A stretch of 64,000 nucleotides of DNA from assembly GCF_013035425.1 (NCBI RefSeq), contig NZ_WQHX01000001.1:868001-932000 (forward strand), read 5' to 3'. Shown in pieces: positions 34,359 to 42,420 of this stretch. This stretch comes from Ruegeria arenilitoris. GTDB lineage: Bacteria > Pseudomonadota > Alphaproteobacteria > Rhodobacterales > Rhodobacteraceae. A program made the translations under genes and the position numbers. The notes beneath the pieces were generated by a model. It made no database searches, was not told where the DNA came from, and was given only the letters and a program-made list of their open reading frames with translations. Position 1 is the stretch's first letter. Every line of letters starts with the position of its first letter.

Positions 34359-34773
34359 CTTGGCACCCCCGCCGGAAGTGTTCGGGCAGAGCAAGAAGGG
34401 CGGCCATTGCATGCGGGTCAACGCGTGAACACAGGTTGGCGCAGCATCGGACTAGGGCGTCTCGCGTAAGGAAGTATCCAACCGCCCTCCATGGGCGTTC
34501 TGCGCCTCCTTTTTTTCGCCGTTGAACGATCCACTGCAGATCATCCCGGCAAATGATTACGCGATGGTGCGGACACAGCCGTATGATGACCCTGCCATAA
34601 TCGTCCGCCGTTTCCTGCATAGCGGATTTGCTAAGATCGCCCGAAGCTCGCTGACATTGCTGCTCCGTGATTGTGCTTGTGGCGACCGAGACTGGATCAA
34701 CTGCTTTGGATGTTGTCGCAGTTGATGTCACGTGAGGAACCCCGGCCCCGATTTTGGGATTGGAGGTGTCCAT
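34351..34773 (-). CDS. Mobile-element protein of unknown function
   Basis: 140 residues. The gene overlaps the AlpA-like gene's stop by one base and the winged-helix gene's start by 8 bases, so all three are coupled. The N-terminal third is Ser/Thr-rich and probably disordered. The conserved part reads VIICRDDLQWIVQRRKKGGA, then ERPWRAVGYFLTRDALVRCC, a pattern I associate with plasmid and island hypothetical proteins. It has no motif of known catalytic meaning. Confidence 0.6.
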   Translation of the reverse strand: MDTSNPKIGAGVPHVTSTATTSKAVDPVSVATSTITEQQCQRASGDLSKSAMQETADDYGRVIIRLCPHHRVIICRDDLQWIVQRRKKGGAERPWRAVGYFLTRDALVRCCANLCSRVDPHAMAALLALPEHFRRGCQDE

Positions 34774-34982
34774 TATGTGTCCTCACCGTTGGGATCGGTG
34801 CGTCGCGCAGTCAGAAATGCGTTAATGTCTGTACCGTGATAACCAATTCGCCGTCCTATGCGGATGAAGGCTGGTCCACGCTTATGATACCGCCACTGGG
34901 CCAGTTTCTCGACACTGCCAAATATCCGCATCTCAGGATCTTCGGGGGAATATATTCGATCATCGTCGAAGATTTTAACCAT
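34773..34982 (-). CDS. AlpA/excisionase-like DNA-binding protein
   Basis: 69 residues. The sequence FGSVEKLAQWRYHKRGPAFI and RIGRRIGYHGTDINAFLTAR follows the winged MerR/AlpA-type helix-turn-helix of recombination directionality factors, ending in a short charged tail. Such proteins bend att DNA and tip the integrase toward excision. It is the first gene of the three-gene control operon and lies about 1 kb from the integrase gene. Paired palindromes stand upstream of its start. Confidence 0.7.
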   Translation of the reverse strand: MVKIFDDDRIYSPEDPEMRIFGSVEKLAQWRYHKRGPAFIRIGRRIGYHGTDINAFLTARRTDPNGEDT

Positions 34983-35057
34983 CGTTCAAACCTCTTTGGT
35001 TGTATTGATGGCTCCCAATTATGGTCAGATTTGTTCGGCTGTCATCAAGACAAATCC

Positions 35058-35099
35058 AACGCTTAAGCGCCTTCAAAAAACGGGAAAACGCTTAAGCGT
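35058..35099. promoter_or_regulatory. Paired palindromes upstream of the excisionase gene
   Basis: AACGCTTAAGCG occurs twice, at 35058-35069 and 35087-35098, 29 bases apart. Each is centred on the palindrome CGCTTAAGCG, and the second extends to a perfect ACGCTTAAGCGT (35088-35099). They stand about 76-117 bases before the excisionase start and overlap the stop codon of the upstream gene. This fits an autoregulatory operator. Confidence 0.5.
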
Positions 35100-36063
35100 C
35101 TTTTCGAAAAACGGCGTCGTATCGTGACTTGAACGGCTCGTCGGAGCGCAAGGCTACGCCATAGTCTTCCTCAGATTTTTTAGACTTAGGAAAGTTGCTT
35201 TTGCTTGCTTTCGCATTTTCAAATGCTTGTTCGACAATGCGGTCTTCTCTGACTAGACCAACAATTCCTGCCAATTTCTCAATCTCTTTCATAACGGCTT
35301 CGAGATTTTCCAGTCGCCGTTTGCGGGAGGTATTTCCTCCGCCTGCGCCTGCCCGCTTTCTTGTTTGCGTGGCGCTTGTGGCGATCGCCTCCGCGCCTCC
35401 GTACAAGACTTCCAATTCCCGAGATGCGTAACCTACGTCGAAATCGCTCTTCGCCACAAATTCACCCACCAAAACTCTTGCCGCGATAGTTGCGAGTGAG
35501 GTCGGATCAAAGTGTTTATTGCAATATTCCAATGCCGCAACTGCCCCCCAGTTCTCACCGTATTCCTCCTCCAGGCTCGCTTTTCCTCGCTTTCCCAACC
35601 ACGTGAGTACAACCTCACTTAGTCGATGGTTCTGATCATAGACATCAGCGCCTTCGAGCGCCTTGTCCACGAGAGAATATGGCGCTTCGCCTCGCCCCAT
35701 CACCGAAATCAAGGTTTCAGGACTAAGCTCGTTGGGATCGAAGCTGTCGGACTGAGGCTTTAGAAACGGAACTGGGTCAAAGTGTTGACCTACCGTGTAT
35801 TCCTTTTGCGCCGCAATCGCAGCCTGCTGGCTCAAATGGAGGGAATTTGTGGAGTTTTCTTCGTCAAAACCAGTACGGTAGAACACCGATAATCTCCAGA
35901 TTGTATCTCCCTTCGATACTGCCACTTGAAGCTCTGCCTCGGAAGGATGTGTCAAATATTCGGGCTTCGGTCGTAAAGGGTGTCCATCTGGCAGTTCTGA
36001 CACCTCTGTTCTTGTCACGACGCTACTGCGGTTGGCTTTGGTCCAGCACTCGTGGTCTTCCAT
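35092..36063 (-). CDS. Integrase-linked protein of unknown function
   Basis: 323 residues. Its ATG overlaps the integrase 3' end by 41 bases, with purine-rich sequence (AGAGGGAACGGG) before it. No named domain was recognised. Residues 1-110 are mixed alpha/beta, followed by a helical core (SLVDKALEGADVYDQNHRLS, WGAVAALEYCNKHFDPTSL). A Lys/Arg-rich linker (TRKRAGAGGGNTSRKRRLEN) leads to a helical C-terminus. Proteins of this size often sit beside P4-type integrases in proteobacterial islands and may serve island upkeep. I cannot name a function. Confidence 0.6.
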   Translation of the reverse strand: MEDHECWTKANRSSVVTRTEVSELPDGHPLRPKPEYLTHPSEAELQVAVSKGDTIWRLSVFYRTGFDEENSTNSLHLSQQAAIAAQKEYTVGQHFDPVPFLKPQSDSFDPNELSPETLISVMGRGEAPYSLVDKALEGADVYDQNHRLSEVVLTWLGKRGKASLEEEYGENWGAVAALEYCNKHFDPTSLATIAARVLVGEFVAKSDFDVGYASRELEVLYGGAEAIATSATQTRKRAGAGGGNTSRKRRLENLEAVMKEIEKLAGIVGLVREDRIVEQAFENAKASKSNFPKSKKSEEDYGVALRSDEPFKSRYDAVFRKDA

Positions 36064-37246
36064 TACCCGTTCCCTCTCTGGAGCTTACCCACTCACACCA
36101 TTTTGCCGTCAACTCCCGCCGGCGCTCTAACAAATCTGATCGTGCGTATGCTCTCTCCACATCGGACCCAAGCTGATGAGACAAGGCAGCCTCCGACAGT
36201 TCACGCGGCGCGTTTGCTGCCTCCGTTGCCCAAACCCGAAACGAACTGCGAAAGCCATGAACGGTGACGCCGTCTTTCCTCATCCGGCGCAACAGCATCA
36301 GCATAGACATGTTTGACAAAGGCTGATGCCGCCTTTGTCCCTCAAACACATAGTCAGAAGCCAGCGCGCGCAGCGGCTCCAGAATGGCCAGCATTTCATT
36401 GGTGAGAGGTACCCGATGGACTTGTCCGCCTTTCATGCGATCCGCCGGTATAGTCCACAGGCGTGCGTCCACATCGACCTCAGGCCATTTCATCTCCAAA
36501 ACCTCAGAGGTTCGACATGCAGTCAGAATGGTGAACTGCAGCGCCTTGGCCGCCATGGCTGAACGGGTCTGTAGTTCGGCATAGAACGCAGGCACCTCCT
36601 GCCACGGCATCGCATCATGGTGCTGCACCTTGGCCTTGACGGTGGGCAGCACCTTGCCTTCACGGATCGCAGTTACTGGGTTCTCACCAGAGCGGAAGCC
36701 CTTGGACTTCGCTACGTCAAGCACTGTTTTGATACGTTGCGCCAGCCGCTTTGCTGTTTCATGCTTTGTTGTCCAAATCGGCGACAAACACATCAGCACT
36801 TCGGGCTGATCAATGCTATCCACTGGCATGCGCCCGATCTTTGGAAAGGCGTAGTCGCGTAAGGTGTTGAGCCATTGCTGACCGTGCTTTGCATTCTTCC
36901 ACGTCGGCAGGCGGTCGATGTGCACCTGACGGCTGATTTCTTCGAAGGTCGGGATTTCACGCTGAGCGTTGAACCGCGGGTTCAACCCGGCTTTCGCCAT
37001 CCGCCGATATTCGAGTGCCCTCTCACGCGCTTGGTTCAGAGTGACAACATCCGCGCCGCCCAAACCGAAGTCCGTGCGTAGCGGAACGCCTTTGCGATTT
37101 TTTTGTCCTTTGACAGTCACCCGGACAATCCAGCGCCGAGCGCCGGATGGATCGACAACAAGGTAAAGGCCAGAACCGTCGCCATGTCGACCCGGACCAA
37201 GGTTCTCTACTTGCTTCTTTGTCAGCTTGCCATTGAGCGCAGACAT
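36023..37246 (-). CDS. int: Tyrosine-type site-specific integrase (P4 family)
   Basis: 407 residues from the ATG at 37246 (MSALNGKLTKKQVENLGPGR). A longer start four codons upstream begins inside the arm-type repeat. The N-terminal DUF4102-like domain and the core-binding domain (WKNAKHGQQWLNTLRDYAFP) precede the catalytic part. Catalytic residues are Arg in ILTACRTSEVLEM, the HGFR box in VTVHGFRSSFRVWA and Tyr in ERAYARSDLLERR. It is transcribed away from the tRNA-Ser that serves as attB. It should recombine the 24-bp repeats at 16594 and 37393. Confidence 0.9.
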   Translation of the reverse strand: MSALNGKLTKKQVENLGPGRHGDGSGLYLVVDPSGARRWIVRVTVKGQKNRKGVPLRTDFGLGGADVVTLNQARERALEYRRMAKAGLNPRFNAQREIPTFEEISRQVHIDRLPTWKNAKHGQQWLNTLRDYAFPKIGRMPVDSIDQPEVLMCLSPIWTTKHETAKRLAQRIKTVLDVAKSKGFRSGENPVTAIREGKVLPTVKAKVQHHDAMPWQEVPAFYAELQTRSAMAAKALQFTILTACRTSEVLEMKWPEVDVDARLWTIPADRMKGGQVHRVPLTNEMLAILEPLRALASDYVFEGQRRHQPLSNMSMLMLLRRMRKDGVTVHGFRSSFRVWATEAANAPRELSEAALSHQLGSDVERAYARSDLLERRRELTAKWCEWVSSREGTGNGRPRVLDQSQPQ

Positions 37247-37268
37247 AAAATACCACAAAACATACCAC
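37244..37268. repeat. Candidate integrase arm-type sites, right end
   Basis: Two TACCAC words (37251-37256 and 37263-37268) stand 12 bases apart, and CATAAAATACCACA (37244-37257) matches the left end exactly. They overlap the integrase start, so binding here could also repress the integrase gene. Confidence 0.5.
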
Positions 37269-37392
37269 TCAATGAAAGTGTACGAGTATTATTGAGGGAA
37301 ATCTAGATAGATGAGAAGCTAGTTGTGTTTTCAGAAAAACATGAGGTTATAAAGAATTATGTAATTTCAGATAACGCCACAAAATGTGATAG

Positions 37393-37416
37393 TGGCGGAG
37401 ACGAAGGGATTCGAAC
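37393..37416. repeat. Right attachment site within tRNA-Ser
   Basis: The 24 bases at the 3' end of the tRNA are identical to 16594-16617 and lie in the same orientation. The duplication leaves the tRNA intact at the integrase side of the island. Confidence 0.85.
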
Positions 37417-37482
37417 CCTCGAGACGGTTTCCCGCCTACTCCCTTAGCAGGGGAGCGCCTTCGACCACTCGGCCACGTCTCC
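37393..37482 (-). tRNA. tRNA-Ser (anticodon GCT)
   Basis: Read on the minus strand, a 90-base gene begins GGAGACGTGGCCGAG and ends GTCTCCGCCA, with an encoded CCA end. The anticodon loop is CTGCTAA, so the anticodon GCT reads AGC and AGT serine codons. The long variable arm (between the anticodon stem and the T arm) and the T loop GGTTCGAATCC are as expected for a serine tRNA. Its 3' end is the core of the island's attachment site and remains complete. Confidence 0.95.
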
Positions 37483-37825
37483 GCTGGCGGGTATATCCTT
37501 GCCAGTCATGCAGATACAAGACGATTTTCTTGGGTGGCTTGATTTTTCTGAGATGCACAAGCGTTTTTGCCGGATTAGAAATCCTGTGCGCTAAATGTTG
37601 TGAGGAATAGTCTCGTGATTTTCCGACTGTGGCGCGGCTTTTTGAACGGTGAAAAGTTACTTCTTCAGGTGAAAATCTCCGTACACTTGCCAAAAGTCCC
37701 AGTTTCAGTGAATAATTGCCAAGTTTTAGTGCTGTTAATAGACATAGTTTTATCGGCAAATTGAGGCGCAAGACCGGGCAGAGGGTGTTTTAGACCCTAG
37801 CAGGAACCTTTTGGGGGAAGGGGAC
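37483..37825. other. Upstream region of the FecR gene
   Basis: No gene was seen. AT-rich stretches include a loose direct repeat (TTGCCAAAAGTCCCAGTTTC and TTGCCAAGTTTTAGTG near 37688 and 37727) that could be regulatory. The tRNA promoter must also lie here, on the minus strand. Confidence 0.4.
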
Positions 37826-38851
37826 TTGGTTTTGGCCTGGTATAGAGTTTTTGTTTTTGTTTTTGTTCTTTTGGCGCTGCCGGCGTCAGTTTCGGCCGCA
37901 ATAGGAAAGGTTCTGAGCGTCCAGCAAGGTGCTGAAGTAATTCGTTCGGGAAAGACCATCACATTGCGCGAAGGCATGGAAGTTGTCTCGGGTGACACAA
38001 TCGCCACAAACCGGTCTGGTGTTGTTCAGTTGATATTCGCGGATGAGACCAAAATTGCCGTCGGACCGAATGCGCGCATGGTTCTGGATGTGACTATGTT
38101 GCGGAGCAACCGAAAGGCAAAGAGTTTCGCGGTGCAGGCCTTAGGTGGGAGTTTTAGGTTTATCTCAGGAAAGAGCCGAAAAAGAGCTTATTCTGTAGAG
38201 ACGCCTCAGGCCACGATGGCGGTGCGTGGAACGACATTCGATATGTGGATTGTACCAGGAACACAAAGCGCCATGCTTGTTCTGGAAGGTACAGTGCGTA
38301 TGTGCGGTCGACGGGGTTCTTGCCGCTCAACCGGGCGCCAGTGCAGCCTTTTTGCGACCACCCAGAATGGAAGTGTGGGTCGTCCGGCTGATCCTGACCA
38401 ATACGATTTGGCGCTGAAGAACGGGTTTCCTTTTGTTCAATCCCAAATAAGCCTGCTGACACCTCTGCAGGTCGATGTTGGTGGATGTTCTGGGGAATCT
38501 GCACCTCTGCCGGTTCAAAAATCTGACGCCCCAGAACCGCGACCCGAACGCTCACAAAGAGCCGCTTTCCGGGCCGAGGTGTCATCAGATCCACCAAGTG
38601 AAGCCCCTGCTCCTGAACCTGCTTCTCCTGAGCCTCGAGCCCCAGAACCTCCTGCCCCAGAACCGCCGGCTTCCGAACCGCCCGCGTCTGAACCTCCGGC
38701 ACCCGAGCCCGAGGCAGCGAGAAATCGGTCGGGCCATCAGGACGGTTCTAATCCAGCGGGGCAAACCGGCAACTCCGGCGGCTATGACAACCCTGGAAAG
38801 GGTAAGGGTCCCGGGCATGGGAAGGGTAAAGGTAAAAAGGGCAGCACCTGA
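37826..38851 (+). CDS. FecR-domain secreted protein with Pro/Glu-rich linker
   Basis: 341 residues from a TTG at 37826, favoured because GGGGGAAGGGGA lies just upstream. A TTG at 37811 is possible. A signal peptide (YRVFVFVFVLLALPASVSAA) is followed by a FecR domain at about residues 25-160 (GDTIATNRSGVVQLIFADET, TPQATMAVRGTTFDMW). After a Cys-containing region comes a run of PEP/PAP units (EPPAPEPPASEPPASEPPAP), and then a Gly/Lys/His tail (GKGKGPGHGKGKGKKGST). FecR domains sense or scaffold in the periplasm. The cyclase gene follows after 34 bases, a pairing that suggests a shared signalling unit. Confidence 0.75.
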   Translation: MVLAWYRVFVFVFVLLALPASVSAAIGKVLSVQQGAEVIRSGKTITLREGMEVVSGDTIATNRSGVVQLIFADETKIAVGPNARMVLDVTMLRSNRKAKSFAVQALGGSFRFISGKSRKRAYSVETPQATMAVRGTTFDMWIVPGTQSAMLVLEGTVRMCGRRGSCRSTGRQCSLFATTQNGSVGRPADPDQYDLALKNGFPFVQSQISLLTPLQVDVGGCSGESAPLPVQKSDAPEPRPERSQRAAFRAEVSSDPPSEAPAPEPASPEPRAPEPPAPEPPASEPPASEPPAPEPEAARNRSGHQDGSNPAGQTGNSGGYDNPGKGKGPGHGKGKGKKGST

Positions 38852-38885
38852 ACGCTGATGCCACCTGCCACAATCGGAGGCTGAA

Positions 38886-41135
38886 GTGACCGTTAAGTCC
38901 AAAGAAAAAACAAGCCGCAGACGCGCATTTCGTCTGGTCGGTCTGGGATTGATCCTGCTGGGTTGCTTCATTCGAGTTTTGGATCCCTATCCGGTACGAA
39001 TGACGCGATTGATATACTTCGATATTTTGCAACGCATTTCACCGCGAGAGTATAACCCTGATCTCCCTGTTCGGGTCTTGGATATTGACGAACAGTCACT
39101 TGCAAATTGGGGGCAGTGGCCTTGGCCGCGAACCTTATTGGCACAGATGGTCCAGAACCTTGGAGAAAACGGTGCGGCGGCAATTGCCTTTGATATGCTG
39201 TTTGTCGAGCCTGACAGGTATTCTCCTGCCCGGTTGCTTAATGACCCGGCGCTTGATGGAGTTTTAACGGTAGAACGCCATGCGCAGAAAGTTGACTATG
39301 ATGTTCTGTTTGGGCTTGAGGTTGCCCACTGGCCAGTCGTGATGGGCACCGCTGCAAGGCATGCCAGCGAAGGAAGCCGAATGACTGCAAAGGCGGGCAT
39401 AATAGAGATCGGCGAAAGTCCGACATCAGGACTGATTTCTGTGCCTCACTGGACCCCAATTGCCTCCCCGCTGGGCCGTAGCGCGGCCGGGATTGGGGGT
39501 GTGAATGTGTCACCGTTAGGAGGAACAGGGGTTATCAGAAGCGTTCCTGTGCTGTGGGGTGGGCCAGAAGGGGCGCTGCCAAGTTTGGGCATCGAAGCAC
39601 TGAGAATTGCATTGGATGCGCCGTACATTTTGGTCGAAGGCTCATCTGACGAGGCTGGTATCGTGCTTGCGGTTGAGATTGGCGACTTTCGGCTGCCTAC
39701 AACAGAGAACGGCGAGGTTTGGGTTAGGTACAGGCGGGACCAGCCTGATTTGTATCTGTCAGCGGATGCCATTATGCAGAACCCGAACGACCCTGATTTG
39801 CGCTCAGAAATCGAAGGTCGGATTATTTTGGTGGGTACATCTGCGGCTGGGCTGTTTGACATGCACCAGACGTCGCTTGGCGAGTCCGTGCCGGGGGTTT
39901 CGATTCATGCCCAAATCCTCGAGCAGATCCTGACCGGAGAGATGCTAAGCAGATCAGATGTTACTGCCGCTTTGGAGTTACTGTCATTCGTATTGTTGGG
40001 TCTTATAGTAATCGCTGTGATGTCAAGTTTTGGAGCAGTTACATCATTTGTCGCGGGGGGAGTGGCGGCTGCTGTGGTTCTTGGAACCAGCTGGCTGGCA
40101 TTTCAAAATCAGCTCGTTTTATTCGATGTGACATTCCCATTGATGGGTGGGATGGCCAATTTTGGGTTGTTGGCAGGGTACCTTTTCATCTCGACCGAGC
40201 GAGAAAAGCGCGAGATTCGACAGGTTTTTTCTCATTACGTTGCACCTGAAATTTTAGACGAGATGGAGCTGTCGGGCCACCGCCTGCAACTGGGTGGTGA
40301 GACCCAAGAAATTACTGTGATGTTCAGCGATATCCGCGGTTTCACACCATTGTCCGAGTCCGTGTCGGCCACGGATCTTGTCACTTTGCTGAACGAGCTG
40401 TTTTCGCAATTGGGCGATCAGATTCTGCATGAGCGTGGAACAATTGATAAATTCATCGGTGACGCGGTCATGGCTTTCTGGAACGCACCGCTGCCGGTTG
40501 AAGATCATCCATGTCGGGCGGCGCATGCAGCGCTGCGGATGCGGGCTGCGCTGACAGAATTCAACGAGTCAGAGGCGATGCGCGACAGACAACCGATTGC
40601 ACTTGCGACCGGGTGCGCGACTGGCTGGGCTTGCGTGGGGAATATTGGGTCGCGAAGCCGATTCAACTATACCGTTATCGGTGATGTTGTGAATGTGGCT
40701 GCCCGTATCGAGCAGAATTGCCGACACGTGGATTATGACATCTTGGTTTCGGCATCGGTGAACAACGCTGCGCGTTTCGATCTCGCCATGCTGGAAGCAG
40801 GGTTTGTCGATCTAAAAGGAAAAAGCGACCCTGAACCCGTTTTCGTTTTGGTTGGTGACAAATCTCTTGCAGAAACCGAAGGATTCCAAACCCTGCAAAC
40901 TGCACATGAGCATTTGATTGCGGCTATTCGAGACCGAAACGCGCAGGATGAAGTTTCTGAGCTTTGCGCGGAGTGCACTGCGTTGTCCGAAATTGTCGAA
41001 CCTGGTTTAAAGAGGTTCTACCGGGCCTTGCCCGGCCGGATGGCAGATTTCCGTTCAGATGCACAGACGACACGCGTTGAATTCAGCCATCGCGGCACCC
41101 TACGCAAAGTGGCGGGTATACGCGCAACGTCCTGA
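38886..41135 (+). CDS. CHASE2-domain adenylate/guanylate cyclase
   Basis: 749 residues from the GTG at 38886, preceded by GGAGG. An N-terminal membrane segment (RLVGLGLILLGCFIRVL) leads into a periplasmic CHASE2 domain (VRVLDIDEQSLANWGQWPWP, to about residue 340). Membrane segments follow (LELLSFVLLGLIVIAVMSSF). The class III cyclase domain, from about residue 460, has VMFSDIRGFTPLSESVSATD, the metal site DKFIGDAVMAFWNAP and GCATGWACVGNIGSRSRFNYT. It should make cAMP or cGMP in response to a periplasmic signal, perhaps via the upstream FecR protein. A hairpin terminator follows. Confidence 0.85.
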   Translation: MTVKSKEKTSRRRAFRLVGLGLILLGCFIRVLDPYPVRMTRLIYFDILQRISPREYNPDLPVRVLDIDEQSLANWGQWPWPRTLLAQMVQNLGENGAAAIAFDMLFVEPDRYSPARLLNDPALDGVLTVERHAQKVDYDVLFGLEVAHWPVVMGTAARHASEGSRMTAKAGIIEIGESPTSGLISVPHWTPIASPLGRSAAGIGGVNVSPLGGTGVIRSVPVLWGGPEGALPSLGIEALRIALDAPYILVEGSSDEAGIVLAVEIGDFRLPTTENGEVWVRYRRDQPDLYLSADAIMQNPNDPDLRSEIEGRIILVGTSAAGLFDMHQTSLGESVPGVSIHAQILEQILTGEMLSRSDVTAALELLSFVLLGLIVIAVMSSFGAVTSFVAGGVAAAVVLGTSWLAFQNQLVLFDVTFPLMGGMANFGLLAGYLFISTEREKREIRQVFSHYVAPEILDEMELSGHRLQLGGETQEITVMFSDIRGFTPLSESVSATDLVTLLNELFSQLGDQILHERGTIDKFIGDAVMAFWNAPLPVEDHPCRAAHAALRMRAALTEFNESEAMRDRQPIALATGCATGWACVGNIGSRSRFNYTVIGDVVNVAARIEQNCRHVDYDILVSASVNNAARFDLAMLEAGFVDLKGKSDPEPVFVLVGDKSLAETEGFQTLQTAHEHLIAAIRDRNAQDEVSELCAECTALSEIVEPGLKRFYRALPGRMADFRSDAQTTRVEFSHRGTLRKVAGIRATS

Positions 41136-41148
41136 TTAATAAAAAAGC

Positions 41149-41185
41149 AAACGGGTCACTGCATTTATGATGCAGTGACCCGTTT
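41149..41185 (-). terminator. Strong hairpin terminator (hemC side)
   Basis: A perfect 16-base stem (left arm AAACGGGTCACTGCAT, loop TTATG) lies between the convergent cyclase and hemC genes. On the minus strand it is followed by a run of T (complement of AAAAAAGC at 41143-41150), as expected of a factor-independent terminator for hemC. It may also stop the cyclase transcript, although that side has only a short T run. Confidence 0.8.
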
Positions 41186-41347
41186 CATTCGGTCAGATGG
41201 ATCGGTCTCGCCCCCTCGAATACCATCTAAAACAAAACCGAGTAAAAAATTCGATGTATTCGAGACTGATCTGACACCTTTCCGGAACACCTTATTAATG
41301 TATCACAATACCAGTGCTGGCAGTGAAGCAGTTCACATTGACTTAGA

Positions 41348-42313
41348 TTATTCGCGCTCGAACCAGTCAAAAAATCCGGCGCCGGCTCTTTTCTTCAACC
41401 ATTGGGCAAGTTCCAGCCCCAGATCGGCGGCGTCTTCCGTGGGCCCCGTAACAGAATCGGCGATGACCTCAGACCCGTCTGGGCGCAAAACCTCGCCACG
41501 CAGGTAAATCTGGCCATTGTCCAGTTCTGCCAGCCCCGCAATTGGCGTCTCGCAGGATCCATCCAGCCCGGCCAACAAGTTGCGTTCGGCCAAAAGACGC
41601 GCTGCTGTCTGAGGGCAATGAATCGACTGAAGCATTTCTGCAGAGCGAAAGTCGTCCTGACGCCGTTCGATTCCGATAGCCCCTTGAGCGATGGCAGGCA
41701 GCATTTCGTCAGTAGAAATTGCCGTTGCCGGAATCTCCTCCATCTTAAGGCGACGTAGTCCGGCCATCGCAAGGAATGTGCAATCCGCTAAGCCTTCATC
41801 CAACTTTTTCAATCGCGTTTGAACATTTCCTCGAAACTCGACCACCCGCAGGTCTGGCCGGCGGTGCAATATCTGCGCGCGCCGCCGCAGTGAAGACGTG
41901 CCAACCACTGCGCCTTCGGGCAAAGAGCCAATCTCACCCAATCGCGGTGAGATGAATGCATCGCGCACATCTTCGCGTGGAAGATATGTGTCCAGCAGCA
42001 ACCCCGTTGGCTGTGCAACTGGCATGTCCTTTGTCGAGTGTACTGCAATGTCTATGTCACCGCACAGCATCGCCTCTTCGATTTCTTTGGTGAATAGACC
42101 CTTGTTCCCGATCTCTTTCAATGGGCGGTCTGCGTCGATCATCGCGCGATTGTCGCCCGTCGTTTTAATTACCACGATTTCAAAGGCATCAGCGGGCAAT
42201 TCAAAGGCATCTTTCAGCCGCTGACGTGTCTCATAAGCTTGCGCCAGGGCCAACGGCGATCCGCGCGTTCCGATTTTAAGGGGCGATGCCGGTGATGGGA
42301 GAGTCAGGTTCAT
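41348..42313 (-). CDS. hemC: Hydroxymethylbilane synthase (porphobilinogen deaminase)
   Basis: 321 residues from the ATG at 42313 (MNLTLPSPASPLKIGTRGSP). The frame is open upstream only as a shadow of hemE. The enzyme polymerises four porphobilinogen units to hydroxymethylbilane for tetrapyrrole synthesis. Family blocks are KIGTRGSPLALAQA, the catalytic Asp region GDIDIAVHSTKDMP, GTSSLRRRAQ with the substrate-binding arginines and FRGNVQTRL. The dipyrromethane-carrying Cys lies in GLDGSCETPIAGLAE. It is divergent from hemE with about 110 bases between start codons, so the two haem genes may share a promoter region. Confidence 0.95.
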   Translation of the reverse strand: MNLTLPSPASPLKIGTRGSPLALAQAYETRQRLKDAFELPADAFEIVVIKTTGDNRAMIDADRPLKEIGNKGLFTKEIEEAMLCGDIDIAVHSTKDMPVAQPTGLLLDTYLPREDVRDAFISPRLGEIGSLPEGAVVGTSSLRRRAQILHRRPDLRVVEFRGNVQTRLKKLDEGLADCTFLAMAGLRRLKMEEIPATAISTDEMLPAIAQGAIGIERRQDDFRSAEMLQSIHCPQTAARLLAERNLLAGLDGSCETPIAGLAELDNGQIYLRGEVLRPDGSEVIADSVTGPTEDAADLGLELAQWLKKRAGAGFFDWFERE

Positions 42314-42420
42314 GAGTCCAGCTTTAGTCGCGTCACATTGCCCTGACAATGGGGGCAGCGCTTGACAAATTGACGCCGAAGGCGGACCCGTTGCGGCAAG
42401 TAGGAGGAATGGGGGCATGC

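Larger units (their letters stand above)
16594..37416. mobile_element. Integrated genomic island at tRNA-Ser(GCT)
   Basis: The element is bounded by 24-bp direct repeats that copy the 3' end of tRNA-Ser (16594-16617 and 37393-37416). The right repeat is part of the complete tRNA gene. A tyrosine integrase gene lies beside that tRNA, transcribed away from it, with an AlpA-like excisionase nearby. Short TACCAC repeats lie just inside both ends. The cargo includes phosphate transport and polyphosphate genes, a racemase/DUF1611 operon, a Crp/Fnr regulator and an amidohydrolase. No conjugation, capsid or relaxase genes are seen, so it is an integrative island that is not self-transmissible on this evidence. 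Confidence 0.8.
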
